Shown here: in pieces, positions 27,546 to 37,044 of the stretch
How the letters are laid out: each line of letters begins with the position of its first letter
Position numbering within the stretch: the stretch's first letter is position 1
NCBI RefSeq assembly: GCF_022557175.1
Contig: NZ_CP092915.1
Span: 4,836,001-4,900,000 of the forward strand
Direction of reading: 5' to 3'
Length of the DNA: 64,000 bases
From: Mycolicibacterium sp. YH-1
GTDB taxonomy: Bacteria; Actinomycetota; Actinomycetes; Mycobacteriales; Mycobacteriaceae
Program-made: the position numbers and the translations under genes
Notes under the pieces: generated by a model
What the model was told of the DNA's origin: nothing
The model's database searches: none
What the model saw: only the letters and a program-made list of their open reading frames with translations

Positions 27546-28142
27546 TTAGTTTTTGACGTGGAGAGGGTCGCCCGACGCGTCGGCGCGGATAGCCCCCTCA
27601 GTGAGTGTGGCCATGATTGCATCGATGATGCGGCGTTTCGGGGTTCGGTCTTCTTGAGCTGCCTGGTAGCCGGCGTGCAGCAGCGACCAGAAAACCCGCC
27701 GACTCCACCCCGGCGGCGGCACACCTGGGGCTTTGGCCACGTTTTGCAGTAGGTCGGCGATTACTTCATCGCCGGTCTCCAAACGCGCCCTCAACAGTGA
27801 ATCCGCGCTGACGACGGGTTCGGTGTACATGTATAGAACGATCGGACCGAGTTCAAGTTGGCTCTCAACTACGCGACGCAACGCCGCGATGGGTGGGCCA
27901 CTATCCGGTTCAGCCTGCGCGATCGCCGCGTTGCCAAGAGCGTGTACATGTAGCGCGAGGGACCGCACCAGTTCAGTTCGCTCAGGAAAATATCGATGCA
28001 GCGTACTGCGGCCAACTTCCGCCGCTGCAGCAATGTCACTCAGCGAGGCAGCGGGGTTGCGGGCCAACACATCTACGGCGGCGTCGATAATCGCTCTGCG
28101 AGTCCTCGCGCGCAAACCCCCCTCGACAGAGGGTGCATTCAT
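27546..28142 (-). CDS. TetR family transcriptional regulator
   Basis: A 198-residue TetR repressor with the helix-turn-helix at about 35-56 (SLSDIAAAAEVGRSTLHRYFPERTE split around 34-58). The start ATG is at 28140-28142. Inverted sequences in the 60 bases upstream, including CCAAAAT/ATTTTGG at 28167-28196, may be its operator. It follows an NCS1 transporter stub on the same strand, so its original target gene may be lost. Confidence 0.87.
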   Translation of the reverse strand: MNAPSVEGGLRARTRRAIIDAAVDVLARNPAASLSDIAAAAEVGRSTLHRYFPERTELVRSLALHVHALGNAAIAQAEPDSGPPIAALRRVVESQLELGPIVLYMYTEPVVSADSLLRARLETGDEVIADLLQNVAKAPGVPPPGWSRRVFWSLLHAGYQAAQEDRTPKRRIIDAIMATLTEGAIRADASGDPLHVKN

Positions 28143-28166
28143 GCACCATAATATGACGCATCGTCC

Positions 28167-28196
28167 CCAAAATGAGACATTTGTGTACTATTTTGG
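28167..28196. promoter_or_regulatory. Inverted repeat upstream of the TetR gene
   Basis: CCAAAAT (28167-28173) and ATTTTGG (28190-28196) are perfect complements with a 16-base centre, 25 bases before the TetR ATG. This is a possible autoregulatory site. The spacing is larger than usual, so confidence is limited. Confidence 0.35.
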
Positions 28197-28235
28197 CACA
28201 CAAGGGTGGAAATGCAATCAATCGCGAACAGGGAT

Positions 28236-28330
28236 GCTGCAAGCCGCACCAACGGCGATTCTCAAGAAATCCGACGGTTTCAGTGTTTGTTCGTCGGCGG
28301 GATCGGTTCGATCCCGACGACTTCGACCAG
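28236..28330 (-). pseudogene. N-terminal stub of an NCS1-type permease (frameshifted)
   Basis: The minus strand reads LVEVVGIEPIPPTNKH then a stop; shifting frame gives KPSDFLRIAVGAA. This matches the first 30 residues of the two NCS1 permeases at 41060 (LIEVIGIEPIPP, FFRIAVGAA) and 46953 (LVESYGVEPIPP, DFLRIATGS). The remaining 480 or so residues are gone. The operator-like site at 28456 stands upstream of it, as at the intact copies, so this is a decayed third copy with its control region. Confidence 0.75.
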
Positions 28331-28455
28331 TCGCCCGCTGTGGCCATCCGCCCCGGAATGATGACCGGCGGCGGTGTTGTGTGCCCCGCGCGGGTCCTCC
28401 GGCGGAAAGGGATGCGGCATCGAACATCCACGTTACATGAGGCCCCAATGGAGCC

Positions 28456-28472
28456 TGTGCGCTATGCGCCCC
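28456..28472. promoter_or_regulatory. Putative IclR operator, copy A (before the NCS1 stub)
   Basis: TGTGCGC-TAT-GCGCCCC. Fourteen bases of it are identical to the site upstream of the intact NCS1 permease at 42700. It belongs to the TGTGCGC-N3-GCGCACA family found before five other units in this region. Confidence 0.55.
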
Positions 28473-28642
28473 AACGGGGGCCCATCCCACCGATTGGAGT
28501 CACACGCGTTTCAACTGTCAATACCGCAATCATTCATTTGTTCACCGAGACAACGCCATTGCCCGCCGGCCGACTACGCGGCCGGCGGGCGAACGGTGAA
28601 CTGCTAGAGACCCAGCGGAGCGATCACAGCGGACGGTCCGAC

Positions 28643-29389
28643 TCATCGTCCGCGCAGTCGTCCTCCGCTGACGTTGAGGATGGCACCGCTGACCCAATCA
28701 CCTGATGAATCGAGGAGATAGTGGGTGGCGTCCACCAGCGGCTGGGGACCGCCGAAGCCCAGGGGATGGTTGTGTAGGTAGGCCGGTACGTCACTGGGAT
28801 CCATCGGTGTTCCGGTGTTACCGGTGGGTCCTGGCATCAGGCAGTTGACTAGGATGTTGTGCTGCTCCATCTGAGTGGCCAGCGCCACGGTGAGGCCGAT
28901 CAGTCCCGACTTGGCCGCGCAATAGGCTGGCGAGATGTTCTGGCCACCGATGTACACCGACGACGAACTGACGTAGATGATTCGGCCATACTCGCGTTCC
29001 ACCATGCCGGGCAGAACTGCTTGCGTGCACCACCACTGCCCCGTGAGATCAATGTCAATGAGCCTGTTCCAATGCGCGCCATCGATTTCTAATGCACGAC
29101 CGGGCTGGGCGTCGAGGCCACCGTTGTTCACCAACGCGTCGATACTGCCGAAGTCGCGTGTCACGGCATCGACGAGTTCGGTAACACTCGCCTGATCCGC
29201 GACGTCGACGTGGTAGGCGCGTGCCTTTCCGCCGTCATTGGCTATCGATTCACTGACCTGGCTCGCCTTCTCGACATCGATGTCCGCAAGTGCAACGGTG
29301 GCTCCGCGGATCGCAAGCGATTCAGCGATCGCCTTGCCGATGCCCTGGGCTGCGCCGGTGACGAGCGCGACACGTTGGAAAGTGGTCAT
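28643..29389 (-). CDS. Short-chain dehydrogenase/reductase (SDR type a)
   Basis: A 248-residue classical SDR. The cofactor loop TGAAQGIG is at about 11-18, the ADIDVEK acidic residue after strand 2 favours NAD(H), the active site is Ser in VSSSSVY and Tyr-x3-Lys in YCAAK, and the C-terminus has GDWVSGAILNVSGG. It shares the unusual PLGFGGPQP segment with the SDR at 40329, so the two are paralogues. It is last of the run SDR-b, amidase, SDR-a. The substrate is unknown. Confidence 0.88.
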   Translation of the reverse strand: MTTFQRVALVTGAAQGIGKAIAESLAIRGATVALADIDVEKASQVSESIANDGGKARAYHVDVADQASVTELVDAVTRDFGSIDALVNNGGLDAQPGRALEIDGAHWNRLIDIDLTGQWWCTQAVLPGMVEREYGRIIYVSSSSVYIGGQNISPAYCAAKSGLIGLTVALATQMEQHNILVNCLMPGPTGNTGTPMDPSDVPAYLHNHPLGFGGPQPLVDATHYLLDSSGDWVSGAILNVSGGRLRGR

Positions 29390-29453
29390 GAGTCCGTTTC
29401 TCCTGAGGATTGGGACGGCCGATCGGCCTGAGAGTTGTTCATTGACAGTGATT

Positions 29454-30869
29454 TCATGCGGTGAACTCGATCAGTGGCTGATATCCCGGCGCCATCAGTG
29501 GCCACGGGTGCGCACGCTCCCAGGCGACAACGACCTCGAGAAGCCATCGATCACTTCCCCGGGGTCCGATCACCTGCATGCCGAAGGGCATCCCGTCGAT
29601 CGTGCCTGCGGGCACGCTGAGGCCGGGGTGTCCGGTCAGGTTCAGTGCCGCCGTGTTGAACAGATCCATCGGCACCGATTCGCCCGGGGCGATGTCGATC
29701 CTGCCGTCGGCGGGCAACCCCACCGTGTTCAGCGTCGGTGACAGCAGGATGTTGTTCGAGAGCAGGAGGTCGTCGAGCGCGCGTACGTATTCGCAGCGCT
29801 CCTGACGGGCCTTCAAGTACTGATCGAGTGACGTCGCCATGCCCTTGTCGACCCACGGAGCGATACGCGGGTCGAGTTCGTCGTAGCGTTGTCGTGCAAT
29901 CTCCCAGCCCAACGCATAGGAATCCTCGGCGGCATAGATCGTGGCCCACACCTCGTCGACGCCGGCGTCGAGCACACCGCCATCGAGGATCTCGACCTTA
30001 CGTCCCAGCGCCATTCCGAAATGCTCTGTCGCACTCAGGAATGACTTCTCGACCTCAGCGTCCACCCCTTGGTCGCCGGCGATCCGTCGCACCGCGAAGA
30101 TCCTGCCCACAGGACGGTCAAGGTTCTTCGTCTCTGGTCCACGGACACACGACGGGTCGCCGAGAGCGGGCCTTAAGGTCAGTTGAGCGAGCAGTCTCAG
30201 GTCAGCCACCGTATGCGCTAGCGGAGCGGTCGAGGACAGATCGATCGGCAGTCGTGCGGCGGTGCTTCCCGCCACGCCACTGGTCGGCTTCAACCCAAGC
30301 AATCCGCACAGGGCCGCCGGGATCCTAGTTGATCCGCCCCCGTCGGTTCCGGTGGCGATAGCCGCCAAACCCGCGGATAACGCCGCGGCCGAGCCGCCAC
30401 TGGACCCACCGGGGGAACTCCCGTGCCGCCACGGGTTATGCGTAGCACCGAAAACTAGGTTGTCGGTAAACGATTCCATGGCGAATTCGGGCAGATTGGT
30501 CTTCCCGACAACCACGGCACCGGCGGCGCGCAACCGCGCGGTGACAGTATCGTCCCGGTCCACCACCTCACTCTCGGCGTGCAGAAGCGAACCATGAGTG
30601 GTCCGCAGACCCCGCACATCGGTGTTGTCCTTGATCAGCACGGGCACCCCCGCCAGCGCTGGCAGTGCGGCACCGGACTTGCGAAGCGCGTCGATTTCGC
30701 CAGCGCGCGTCATTGCACCCTCGACATCCATGGCGACCACGGCGTTCAGGTCAATTGCTGCCGCGATCCGGTCCAGAGATTCCTGCGCGAGTTGCACGGC
30801 TGTGACTTCACCGCGGTGCTGCGCGGCACTCAGTGCGCCGAGCAGCCCACCCGCCTGCGGGATGCTCAC
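29454..30869 (-). CDS. Amidase (amidase-signature family)
   Basis: A 471-residue amidase-signature hydrolase. The Ser-cisSer-Lys triad is visible as Lys in VLIKDNTD (near 79) and the two serines of PGGSSGGSAAAL, followed by ATGTDGGGSTRIPAALCG. It would release ammonia or an amine from a carboxamide. Start GTG 30869 overlaps the upstream SDR stop by four bases (GTGA), so I prefer it to the GTG at 30881. In the local context it may open an amide formed during breakdown of an N-heterocycle (inference). Confidence 0.88.
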   Translation of the reverse strand: MSIPQAGGLLGALSAAQHRGEVTAVQLAQESLDRIAAAIDLNAVVAMDVEGAMTRAGEIDALRKSGAALPALAGVPVLIKDNTDVRGLRTTHGSLLHAESEVVDRDDTVTARLRAAGAVVVGKTNLPEFAMESFTDNLVFGATHNPWRHGSSPGGSSGGSAAALSAGLAAIATGTDGGGSTRIPAALCGLLGLKPTSGVAGSTAARLPIDLSSTAPLAHTVADLRLLAQLTLRPALGDPSCVRGPETKNLDRPVGRIFAVRRIAGDQGVDAEVEKSFLSATEHFGMALGRKVEILDGGVLDAGVDEVWATIYAAEDSYALGWEIARQRYDELDPRIAPWVDKGMATSLDQYLKARQERCEYVRALDDLLLSNNILLSPTLNTVGLPADGRIDIAPGESVPMDLFNTAALNLTGHPGLSVPAGTIDGMPFGMQVIGPRGSDRWLLEVVVAWERAHPWPLMAPGYQPLIEFTA

Positions 30870-31666
30870 ACCGAGTACCACGACGTCGCGCCGCCGTCTA
30901 CACGTAGCACGGATCCGGTCATGAATGACGACTGGTCAGAGGCAAGAAACGCTGCCACCGCGGCAATTTCGCTCGGGTCACCGTTGCGACCCAGCAGGAT
31001 CAGGCGATCCTGCGCCTCTGCCAGTCCTGGATCCTCTTGGAATAGGGCCAAGCCGCGCTCGGTGGCGATAGGACCAGGGACGATGCAGTTGGCTCTGATG
31101 TTCTGGCCGGCGTGATCAACGGCCAGCGCCCGCGTCAGGTTGATGATTCCCGCTTTGGTGGCGCAATAGCCGACCGAGCGCCTCGCTCCCAGCAGTCCGT
31201 ACTCCGAGGCCGTCGTGATGATCACTCCGCCGCCGACCCGATGCAGCGCCGGGATGCCGTACTTGGCGAGATAGAAGACACCACTCAGATTGACCGCCAG
31301 GCTGGCAGCCCAATCGTCGAGCCCCGTCTCGGTCGCGTCACCCCAGTGGTGCACTCCGGCGTTTGCGTACAGCACGTCGATTCGCCCGAAATCGCTTTCC
31401 ACATCGGCGATCAGCTTCTCCACCTGTGCGGGATTTCCCACATCGACCGTGTAGGCCCGCGCCTCCGGTAGTGCTGCTGCCGCGATCTCCTGCGCGACGG
31501 GCGTAGCGTCGGTCAGGTCGGCGATGGCGACGTGGGCACCTGCCGCGGCGAATTTCAAGGCTCCGGCGCGCCCGATCCCGGTGGCCCCACCGGTGATGAT
31601 GACAACCTTGCCGCCGAGATCCGGAAGGTTCCCGGCAACGGGAGCGGTCGGGGATGCATTACTCAC
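30866..31666 (-). CDS. Short-chain dehydrogenase/reductase (SDR type b)
   Basis: A 266-residue SDR with TGGATGIG cofactor loop (about 25-32), Ser of TTASEYG, YCATK active site (Tyr/Lys) and the DPSEIAAVAAFLASD segment common in 3-oxoacyl-reductase-like members. Start GTG 31666. It lies 57 bases after the NCS1 permease and overlaps the amidase by four bases. Confidence 0.88.
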   Translation of the reverse strand: MSNASPTAPVAGNLPDLGGKVVIITGGATGIGRAGALKFAAAGAHVAIADLTDATPVAQEIAAAALPEARAYTVDVGNPAQVEKLIADVESDFGRIDVLYANAGVHHWGDATETGLDDWAASLAVNLSGVFYLAKYGIPALHRVGGGVIITTASEYGLLGARRSVGYCATKAGIINLTRALAVDHAGQNIRANCIVPGPIATERGLALFQEDPGLAEAQDRLILLGRNGDPSEIAAVAAFLASDQSSFMTGSVLRVDGGATSWYSV

Positions 31667-31723
31667 GATGATTTCCTTGCAGTGTGTTGTAGTGATGTGT
31701 GATTTGGCAGCCGCGAGGGTTGC

Positions 31724-33187
31724 CTAGGGTGAAGAGTCGGACGGTCTCACCATGACGTCGGGTTCAGCGTCGGCGACCGATGGGGCTCGGCCTTGCAGCC
31801 GGTCAAGGGGTTGCAGAAGTACATACGCAAGTGCAGAGACGATGAGACCCAGGGCCCACGAGATATCCGCGCCATGAACGACTTTGGCAAGCGGGCCCTC
31901 GTAGAACCCGTGCACCACGAGGAACGGCGCCATGAAGGCTATACCTATGGCGTAGGCCGTCAGTCCACGGGCAGACCACATCCCGTAGGACGTGCTCGGC
32001 CTCAGCAGGTCGGCGATGATGAATCGCCCCCGCTTCAGCAGGAAGTAGTCGACGAGGTTGATGGCGGTCCAGGGAACCAGAACTGCGAGATTGAGCGTCA
32101 GCGCGTTCCCGAGTGCGGTCAGGACGTCACCGGTGATCGACGTGCCGACAACGCCGACGAACACGCACACCAGGATGATCGTGACGATGCGCGAACGACC
32201 GGTGAAGATCGGCCGGCCGAAGGAACTGCGGACCGTCACCGCCGAGAGCATCGTGCTGTAGGCGCTGGTGGCGTTGGCCGCGATGAGCGCGATGACGGAG
32301 GTCAGCGCCGCGAGATCGCCGAGGTGAGAGACGACGCCGTTGCCGACGTTGCGCATTCCACTCAGCGCGTCGCCCACACCGAGATAGGAAGCGAGCCAGG
32401 AACCGACCCCCATCATCCACAACCCTGACATGGCCGCTCCCCCACCGACGGCAAGGACCATCTTCTTGGAGCTGGTGTTGGACCTCATGTATCGGGTGTA
32501 GTCGGATACATAGGGAGCCAAGGTGATGTTGTACCCCGCCGCGGCGGTGGCTTGGAAGATGAAACCGATCGCGGTGAAACCCAATGCCGATGACGCACCA
32601 ATGTCGTTGGTTTGAAATGGAAGTGCAATGGTGAGGATGATGATGAACGGCAGCGAGAGATACAACACCGCTGTATAGATGCGGTGCAACCAGTCGTAGC
32701 CGGACAGCGCCATCACCATCGCGATGCCGGTGATGAGCCATCCTCCGACGAATGCCGGGATCCCGAACACCTTCTCGATGCCATCGCTGGCGATGACAAC
32801 CACCATGATGCTCGATGCGACGAAGACGAACACGGCGGACAAAATGGGCACCACGACGCCACGGTGACCGAATTGCGCTCGGGATTGGATCATCTGAGGC
32901 AAGCCGAGGTGAGGGCCCTGCGAACCGTGCAAGGCCATGAAAGTGGTGCCGATCACCAGGCCGAGGAGCGTCGCGAGGACCGACCAACCGAAGTTCAGCC
33001 CCATCGAGGGTCCAATGAAACCTATTGACATCGCGTAGAACTGGAAGTTGCTGAGGAACCAGAACCGGAATTGCTGCGCGATGGTGCCGTGACGTTCTTC
33101 GGCCGGCACGTACGACACGACGCGCTCGGAATCGTTGTCGATGGGTGCCTGCTTGTCAACGATGGTGCAGTCGGCCCCGGATGTCAC
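31724..33187 (-). CDS. NCS1 family permease (purine/pyrimidine/hydantoin-type transporter)
   Basis: A 487-residue, 12-helix transporter. FWFLSNFQFYAMSIGFIGPSMG split near 43-64 and PHLGLPQMIQSRAQFG near 92-107 are typical of the NCS1 cytosine/purine/allantoin symporters. GTG 33187 overlaps by four bases the stop of a 20-codon leader ORF (33184-33246) that has a strong ribosome-binding site, so translation is probably coupled. An IclR-type site lies at 33286. It heads the operon NCS1-SDR-amidase-SDR. It is only distantly like the two permeases at 41060 and 46953. Confidence 0.88.
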   Translation of the reverse strand: MTSGADCTIVDKQAPIDNDSERVVSYVPAEERHGTIAQQFRFWFLSNFQFYAMSIGFIGPSMGLNFGWSVLATLLGLVIGTTFMALHGSQGPHLGLPQMIQSRAQFGHRGVVVPILSAVFVFVASSIMVVVIASDGIEKVFGIPAFVGGWLITGIAMVMALSGYDWLHRIYTAVLYLSLPFIIILTIALPFQTNDIGASSALGFTAIGFIFQATAAAGYNITLAPYVSDYTRYMRSNTSSKKMVLAVGGGAAMSGLWMMGVGSWLASYLGVGDALSGMRNVGNGVVSHLGDLAALTSVIALIAANATSAYSTMLSAVTVRSSFGRPIFTGRSRIVTIILVCVFVGVVGTSITGDVLTALGNALTLNLAVLVPWTAINLVDYFLLKRGRFIIADLLRPSTSYGMWSARGLTAYAIGIAFMAPFLVVHGFYEGPLAKVVHGADISWALGLIVSALAYVLLQPLDRLQGRAPSVADAEPDVMVRPSDSSP

Positions 33188-33246
33188 GCCTTGGCCTCAT
33201 CGCCGTGAGGGCGGGGCCGCAAGCGTCGCCGTTGGATGTCGGTCAT
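33184..33246 (-). CDS. 20-residue arginine-rich leader peptide before the NCS1 permease
   Basis: ATG 33244-33246 is preceded by AGAAGGAGACTTCT, the best Shine-Dalgarno in this area. The frame has 20 codons, five of them Arg (including RRR), and its TGA overlaps the permease GTG start (GTGA). It is either a coupled leader peptide or the original N-terminus of the permease cut off by a frameshift; the protein after the GTG lacks no conserved NCS1 part, which favours a leader. Confidence 0.5.
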   Translation of the reverse strand: MTDIQRRRLRPRPHGDEAKA

Positions 33247-33285
33247 AGAAGTCTCCTTCTGACAACGAGAAGTTTGAGCGGAGCG

Positions 33286-33302
33286 TGTGCGCATTGCGCG
33301 GT
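33286..33302. promoter_or_regulatory. Putative IclR operator, copy E (between NCS1 permease and IclR genes)
   Basis: TGTGCGC-ATT-GCGCGGT, 40 bases upstream of the leader-peptide ATG and in the divergent gap with the IclR gene at 33457. A further half-site, TGCGCACA, is nearby at about 33314. Confidence 0.55.
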
Positions 33303-33456
33303 TTTTATCGTTCTGCGCACAACCACATTCTCATAGCGACGCGCGTCACGTCAACGACCCGGGCGGGGACAATCCGATCTGCGCGAGACAGTTACCGGTA
33401 CCTTCATCAGCAGACGCGCGACACCCATGTCATTGCGCGAAGCGAAAGGGCGAGGC

Positions 33457-34263
33457 GTGGAAGAGGACCGCGAGCGCTATTTCGTGCAGTCCTTCGCGCG
33501 CGGTCTGGAAGTCATTCAATCGTTCTGTCGGGCGCAGGATCGCCTGACGGTCGCCGAACTCGCCGAACTCACGGGTTTGCACAGTGCCGCCGCGCGTCGG
33601 TTCGTCCTCACACTCAACGATCTCGGTTACCTGCGTTCGGAGGGGCGCCATTACGCGCTGACCACCAAAGTGCTAGAACTCGGACACGCTTACCTGACCT
33701 CTAACCCGCTGCACGAGACGGTGAAGCCGCAGCTCGATGAACTGGTCGACACCATCGTGGCCACCACCTCGCTCAGAGTGCTCGACGCCGGCGTCGCCGT
33801 CCCCGACCGGGACGCCGTGGTGTATATCGCCTACGCCCGGGCCGAGTCGCTGTTCGTGCTCAACGTGTCGGCCGGATCGAGCTATCCCGCGTGGGTGGCC
33901 TCTACGGGACGAGTACTCCTGAGTGCGCAAACCGCCGCGGAACTCGACGCCTATCTCGACAAAGTGGAGTTGGTTCGATACACCTGCAAGACGGTAACGA
34001 CCAAGGCCGCACTGCGGTGCAGCATTTCCGCTGTCGCGGAGCAGGGCTGGGCGATGGTCGACCAGGAATTCGACGAACGCCTGTGCTCGTACGCGGTGCC
34101 GATCCACGATGATTCCCACAACGTCATTGCTGCGCTCAACCTCTCAGTGATGCACGACGACGACTCCGAGCAACACTCCGCCGTGGTCATTGAACTCGAG
34201 CAGACCGCGGCCCGAATTCGTGCCCAAGTTCCGCGGCGCAGCGGCGCAGACGCGACCGGGTGA
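33457..34263 (+). CDS. IclR family transcriptional regulator (copy 1)
   Basis: A 268-residue PcaR/PobR-type IclR protein. The winged HTH is at about 24-50 (LTVAELAELTGLHSAAARRFVLTL split around the turn), and the effector domain contains PAWVASTGRVLLS and DEFDERL-like DQEFDERLCSYAVPI. GTG 33457 follows AAAGGG and aligns with the start of the second IclR (57802). The two recognition helices share AAARRFVLTL, so they should read the same DNA. It is divergent from the NCS1 permease. Confidence 0.9.
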   Translation: MEEDRERYFVQSFARGLEVIQSFCRAQDRLTVAELAELTGLHSAAARRFVLTLNDLGYLRSEGRHYALTTKVLELGHAYLTSNPLHETVKPQLDELVDTIVATTSLRVLDAGVAVPDRDAVVYIAYARAESLFVLNVSAGSSYPAWVASTGRVLLSAQTAAELDAYLDKVELVRYTCKTVTTKAALRCSISAVAEQGWAMVDQEFDERLCSYAVPIHDDSHNVIAALNLSVMHDDDSEQHSAVVIELEQTAARIRAQVPRRSGADATG

Positions 34264-34477
34264 CCCCGGGGATGCCTCCGCTACCCCACTGACCATCACA
34301 CGTTCCACCCTGGCGGTCATTTACGGTACTCGCGCATGAGTAGGCTAAGCGCACGTCTCCGTGCAGACCATGAGTGAGTGATGAAGCCCGACAAGGAAAC
34401 TGGTCAGGCGGCAGCCTCTGCGGGACTCGAATGCCGCTGCCGCAACACGATTTCGCGACGTCCCCCACTTCGGCGCC

Positions 34478-35635
34478 GTGCCGGCTGCATCCTTCGCCGC
34501 TTTCGCCGGATGGTCGCTCCTGCTGCCGGTGATCCCGATGGCCGTCGCCCGCGACGGGGGCACTGCGGTACAGGCAGGCGCTACCACCACAGCGTTTATG
34601 GCAGCGACAGTCGTCGCCCAGATTCTCGTTGCCCCGATGTTGCGCCGCTGGGGATACCGGGTAGTGCTCATAGCGGGGTGCTTGCTGCTGGCCTTGCCCT
34701 GCACCCTGATGATGTTACCCACGCCGCTGATCTGGTGGTATGGGATAGCCGTGTTACGCGGCTTCGGTTTCGGCTTGCTCACGGTCGCCACAACGGCGCT
34801 GGTGGGACGCCTGGCACCACAACAGACATGGGGTCGCGCCACCGGCGTGAAGGGTGCCGTCATCGGTTGCGCAACCACCATCTCGCTGCCCGGCGGCTTG
34901 GCCGTCGCCGACAACGCGGGGATGGGGGTCGCACTTGCCATTGGCGCCCTGTTGCCCGTGCTGGCCCTCATCGGGCTGCTTCGCATCCCGCCACTACGAG
35001 AGCCATCAACGCGTCCTGTCGACACCATTCCCTCCCTCGAAAAGCGCTGGGTGCTAACCAGTTCAATTGTCATGACCTTGACCGGCGCCGCGTTCGGCTG
35101 CGTAACGACCCTAGTGCCCATCGGGGTGTCGGCAGGCAGCTACGACGCCAAGCTGCTTCTGCTGTTGATCGGTGCATTGTCCATGGCAGGCCGGTACGGG
35201 GCAGGCCTATGTGTCGACCGCTGCGGGCCGGGGCGCGTCCTGGTGTTGTCGCTCGTCATCGGCACGGCAAGCCTCTGCGCGCTCGGTACGGGCTTAAACA
35301 GCTCGACGCTGTGGCTCCTTGCGGTCGCGGCCGCGGCGTTCGGCCTCGCCTACGGCGTGGTGCAGACCGAAACCATCGTGCTGACGTACGTCGTGGCCGG
35401 GACCAGCGGCGTCGCGCTCGCCAGCACGTATGACTGGCTTTACCGCCGTCTGCCCAATTACAACATCGGCGTCGACATGGGCATCGACATCGGCTCACTG
35501 ACGCAGGGAGCCGCCGCCGAACTCGTCGGCGTACCGATCGCGCTCGCCTCCAGCGGGATCTTCACGACGACCGCGATCCTGCCGGCCGCGATGGCGATTC
35601 GGCACCTTCGCACGCGCAACACCAGCCGTCGATAG
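34478..35635 (+). CDS. Major facilitator superfamily transporter
   Basis: A 385-residue MFS protein with about 11-12 hydrophobic segments. WRYR-like loop sequence RRWGYRVVLIAG near 50-61 marks the 2-3 loop. Start GTG 34478 is the first possible start in this frame. The reading frame before it still looks coding (RFRDVPHFGAV), while an ATG at 34381 in another frame has a plausible beginning, so a one-base frameshift near the N-terminus is possible. Substrate unknown. Confidence 0.75.
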   Translation: MPAASFAAFAGWSLLLPVIPMAVARDGGTAVQAGATTTAFMAATVVAQILVAPMLRRWGYRVVLIAGCLLLALPCTLMMLPTPLIWWYGIAVLRGFGFGLLTVATTALVGRLAPQQTWGRATGVKGAVIGCATTISLPGGLAVADNAGMGVALAIGALLPVLALIGLLRIPPLREPSTRPVDTIPSLEKRWVLTSSIVMTLTGAAFGCVTTLVPIGVSAGSYDAKLLLLLIGALSMAGRYGAGLCVDRCGPGRVLVLSLVIGTASLCALGTGLNSSTLWLLAVAAAAFGLAYGVVQTETIVLTYVVAGTSGVALASTYDWLYRRLPNYNIGVDMGIDIGSLTQGAAAELVGVPIALASSGIFTTTAILPAAMAIRHLRTRNTSRR

Positions 35636-35667
35636 GCCTGAAACGTCACCGCCATCGACTGGCGGCA

Positions 35668-35770
35668 CTACGAAGAGCGGTGACGCCGAAATTCTGCAGG
35701 GTGCAACCGAATTCGCGCAAGGAGAACTCGCGCTGCGGGATCATCGACATTACCCGCGTACCCGTTCTCG
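35668..35770 (-). pseudogene. C-terminal fragment of a small protein (paralogue of the gene at 43145)
   Basis: The minus strand reads NGYAGNVDDPAARVLLARIRL and ends at 35668. The intact gene at 43145-43441 ends NGYAGNVDEPAARVLLARLRL. The fragment is cut at about 35770, exactly where the truncated aldehyde dehydrogenase begins on the other strand. Confidence 0.7.
35707..35766. repeat. 60-bp repeat, copy 1
   Basis: Matches 43175-43234 in the same orientation with two mismatches. It is the shared coding tail of the small protein family above. Confidence 0.85.
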
Positions 35771-37024
35771 GCGGCGTCGCAGGCATACAAGGAGTGGTCG
35801 AAGTCCACCACGGTTGCGCAGCGCGTCGAGCTGATTCGCAAGGTCGCCGACCTGCACAACGAACGCAAAGACGAGCTGGCAAAGATCATCCAGCGCGAGA
35901 TGGGCAAGCCGCTGGACGAGTCCGTCGGCGAGGTCGAGTTCAGCGCGGCGATCTACGAGTTCTACGCCGACAATGCCGAGAAGTTCCTGGCCGACGAGCC
36001 GATCGACCTGCTCGACGGTGAGGGCAGCGCGCTGATCCGCCGGTCGGCGGTGGGCGTGCTGCTGGGCATCATGCCGTGGAACTATCCCTACTACCAGGTG
36101 GCTCGCTTCGCGGGCCCCAACCTGGTGCTGGGTAACACGATCGTGCTCAAGCACGCGCCGCAGTGCCCGGAATCGGCTGCGGCGCTGCAGAAGATCTTCG
36201 CCGACGCCGGATATCCCGATGGCGCCTACGTCAACGTCTACGCCGCCAACGAGCAGATCGCCGACGCCATCGCCGATCCTCGGGTGCAGGGTGTGTCACT
36301 GACGGGCTCGGAGCGCGCCGGTGCCGCGGTGGCCGAGATCGCAGGACGCAACCTCAAGAAGGTGGTTCTCGAACTCGGTGGGTCGGATCCGTTCATCCTA
36401 CTGTCCTCCGATGATCTGGATGCCACTGTCGATGCCGCCGTCGACGGCCGGTTCGAGAACACCGGGCAGGCCTGCAACGCCGCCAAGCGGATCATCGTCA
36501 CGGAGAACATCTACGACGAGTTCGTCGACAAGTTCACCAAGAAGGTGCTGGCCAAGGCCGACGGGCTGGCCCCGCTGTCCTCGGTGGCCGCCGCCGAACG
36601 ACTCGACGAACAGGTCAAGCGCGCTGTCGGCGACGGCGCAACGTTGACCTCCGCAGGCCAGCGCAACGGCGCCTTCTTCCCGCCTGGGGTGCTGACCGGT
36701 CTGTCACCGGACAAGCCGTCGGCGAAGGAAGAACTGTTCGGTCCGGTGGCCACCGTCTACAAGGTGGCAGGCGAGGACGAGGCCGTCGAGCTGGCCAACG
36801 ACACCCCCTTCGGGCTGGGTTCGTATGTCTTCACCACCGACGCCGAGCAGGCCAAGCGTGTTGCCGACAAGATCGACGCCGGCATGGTCTTCGTCAATGC
36901 CGTCGGCGCCGAGGGTGCCGAACTGCCCTTCGGTGGGGTGAAGCGGTCTGGTTTCGGCCGCGAACTCGGCCGCTTCGGCATCGACGAGTTCGTCAACAAG
37001 AAACTCATCCGCATCGCAGGCTGA
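35771..37024 (+). pseudogene. Aldehyde dehydrogenase (succinate-semialdehyde type), N-terminally truncated
   Basis: From SQAYKEWSKSTTVAQRVELI (about 35777) to the TGA at 37022-37024 the frame is an intact NAD(P)-dependent ALDH: MPWNYPYYQ, Glu in VVLELGGSDPF, catalytic Cys in NTGQACNAAKR and PFGGVKRSGFGREL at the end. About 35-40 residues of the N-terminus are missing, because the sequence changes at about 35770 into a fragment of another gene. The first ATG left (35900) is inside the domain. It may be inactive, or make a shortened 374-residue protein lacking part of the cofactor-domain start. Confidence 0.8.
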
Positions 37025-37025
37025 G

Positions 37026-37044
37026 CCGCAGAAGAACTCTGCGG
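37026..37044 (+). terminator. Small hairpin after the aldehyde dehydrogenase
   Basis: CCGCAGA (37026-37032) pairs with TCTGCGG (37038-37044) around AGAAC, two bases after the stop codon. There is only a short T-pair behind it, so termination strength is uncertain. Confidence 0.5.
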
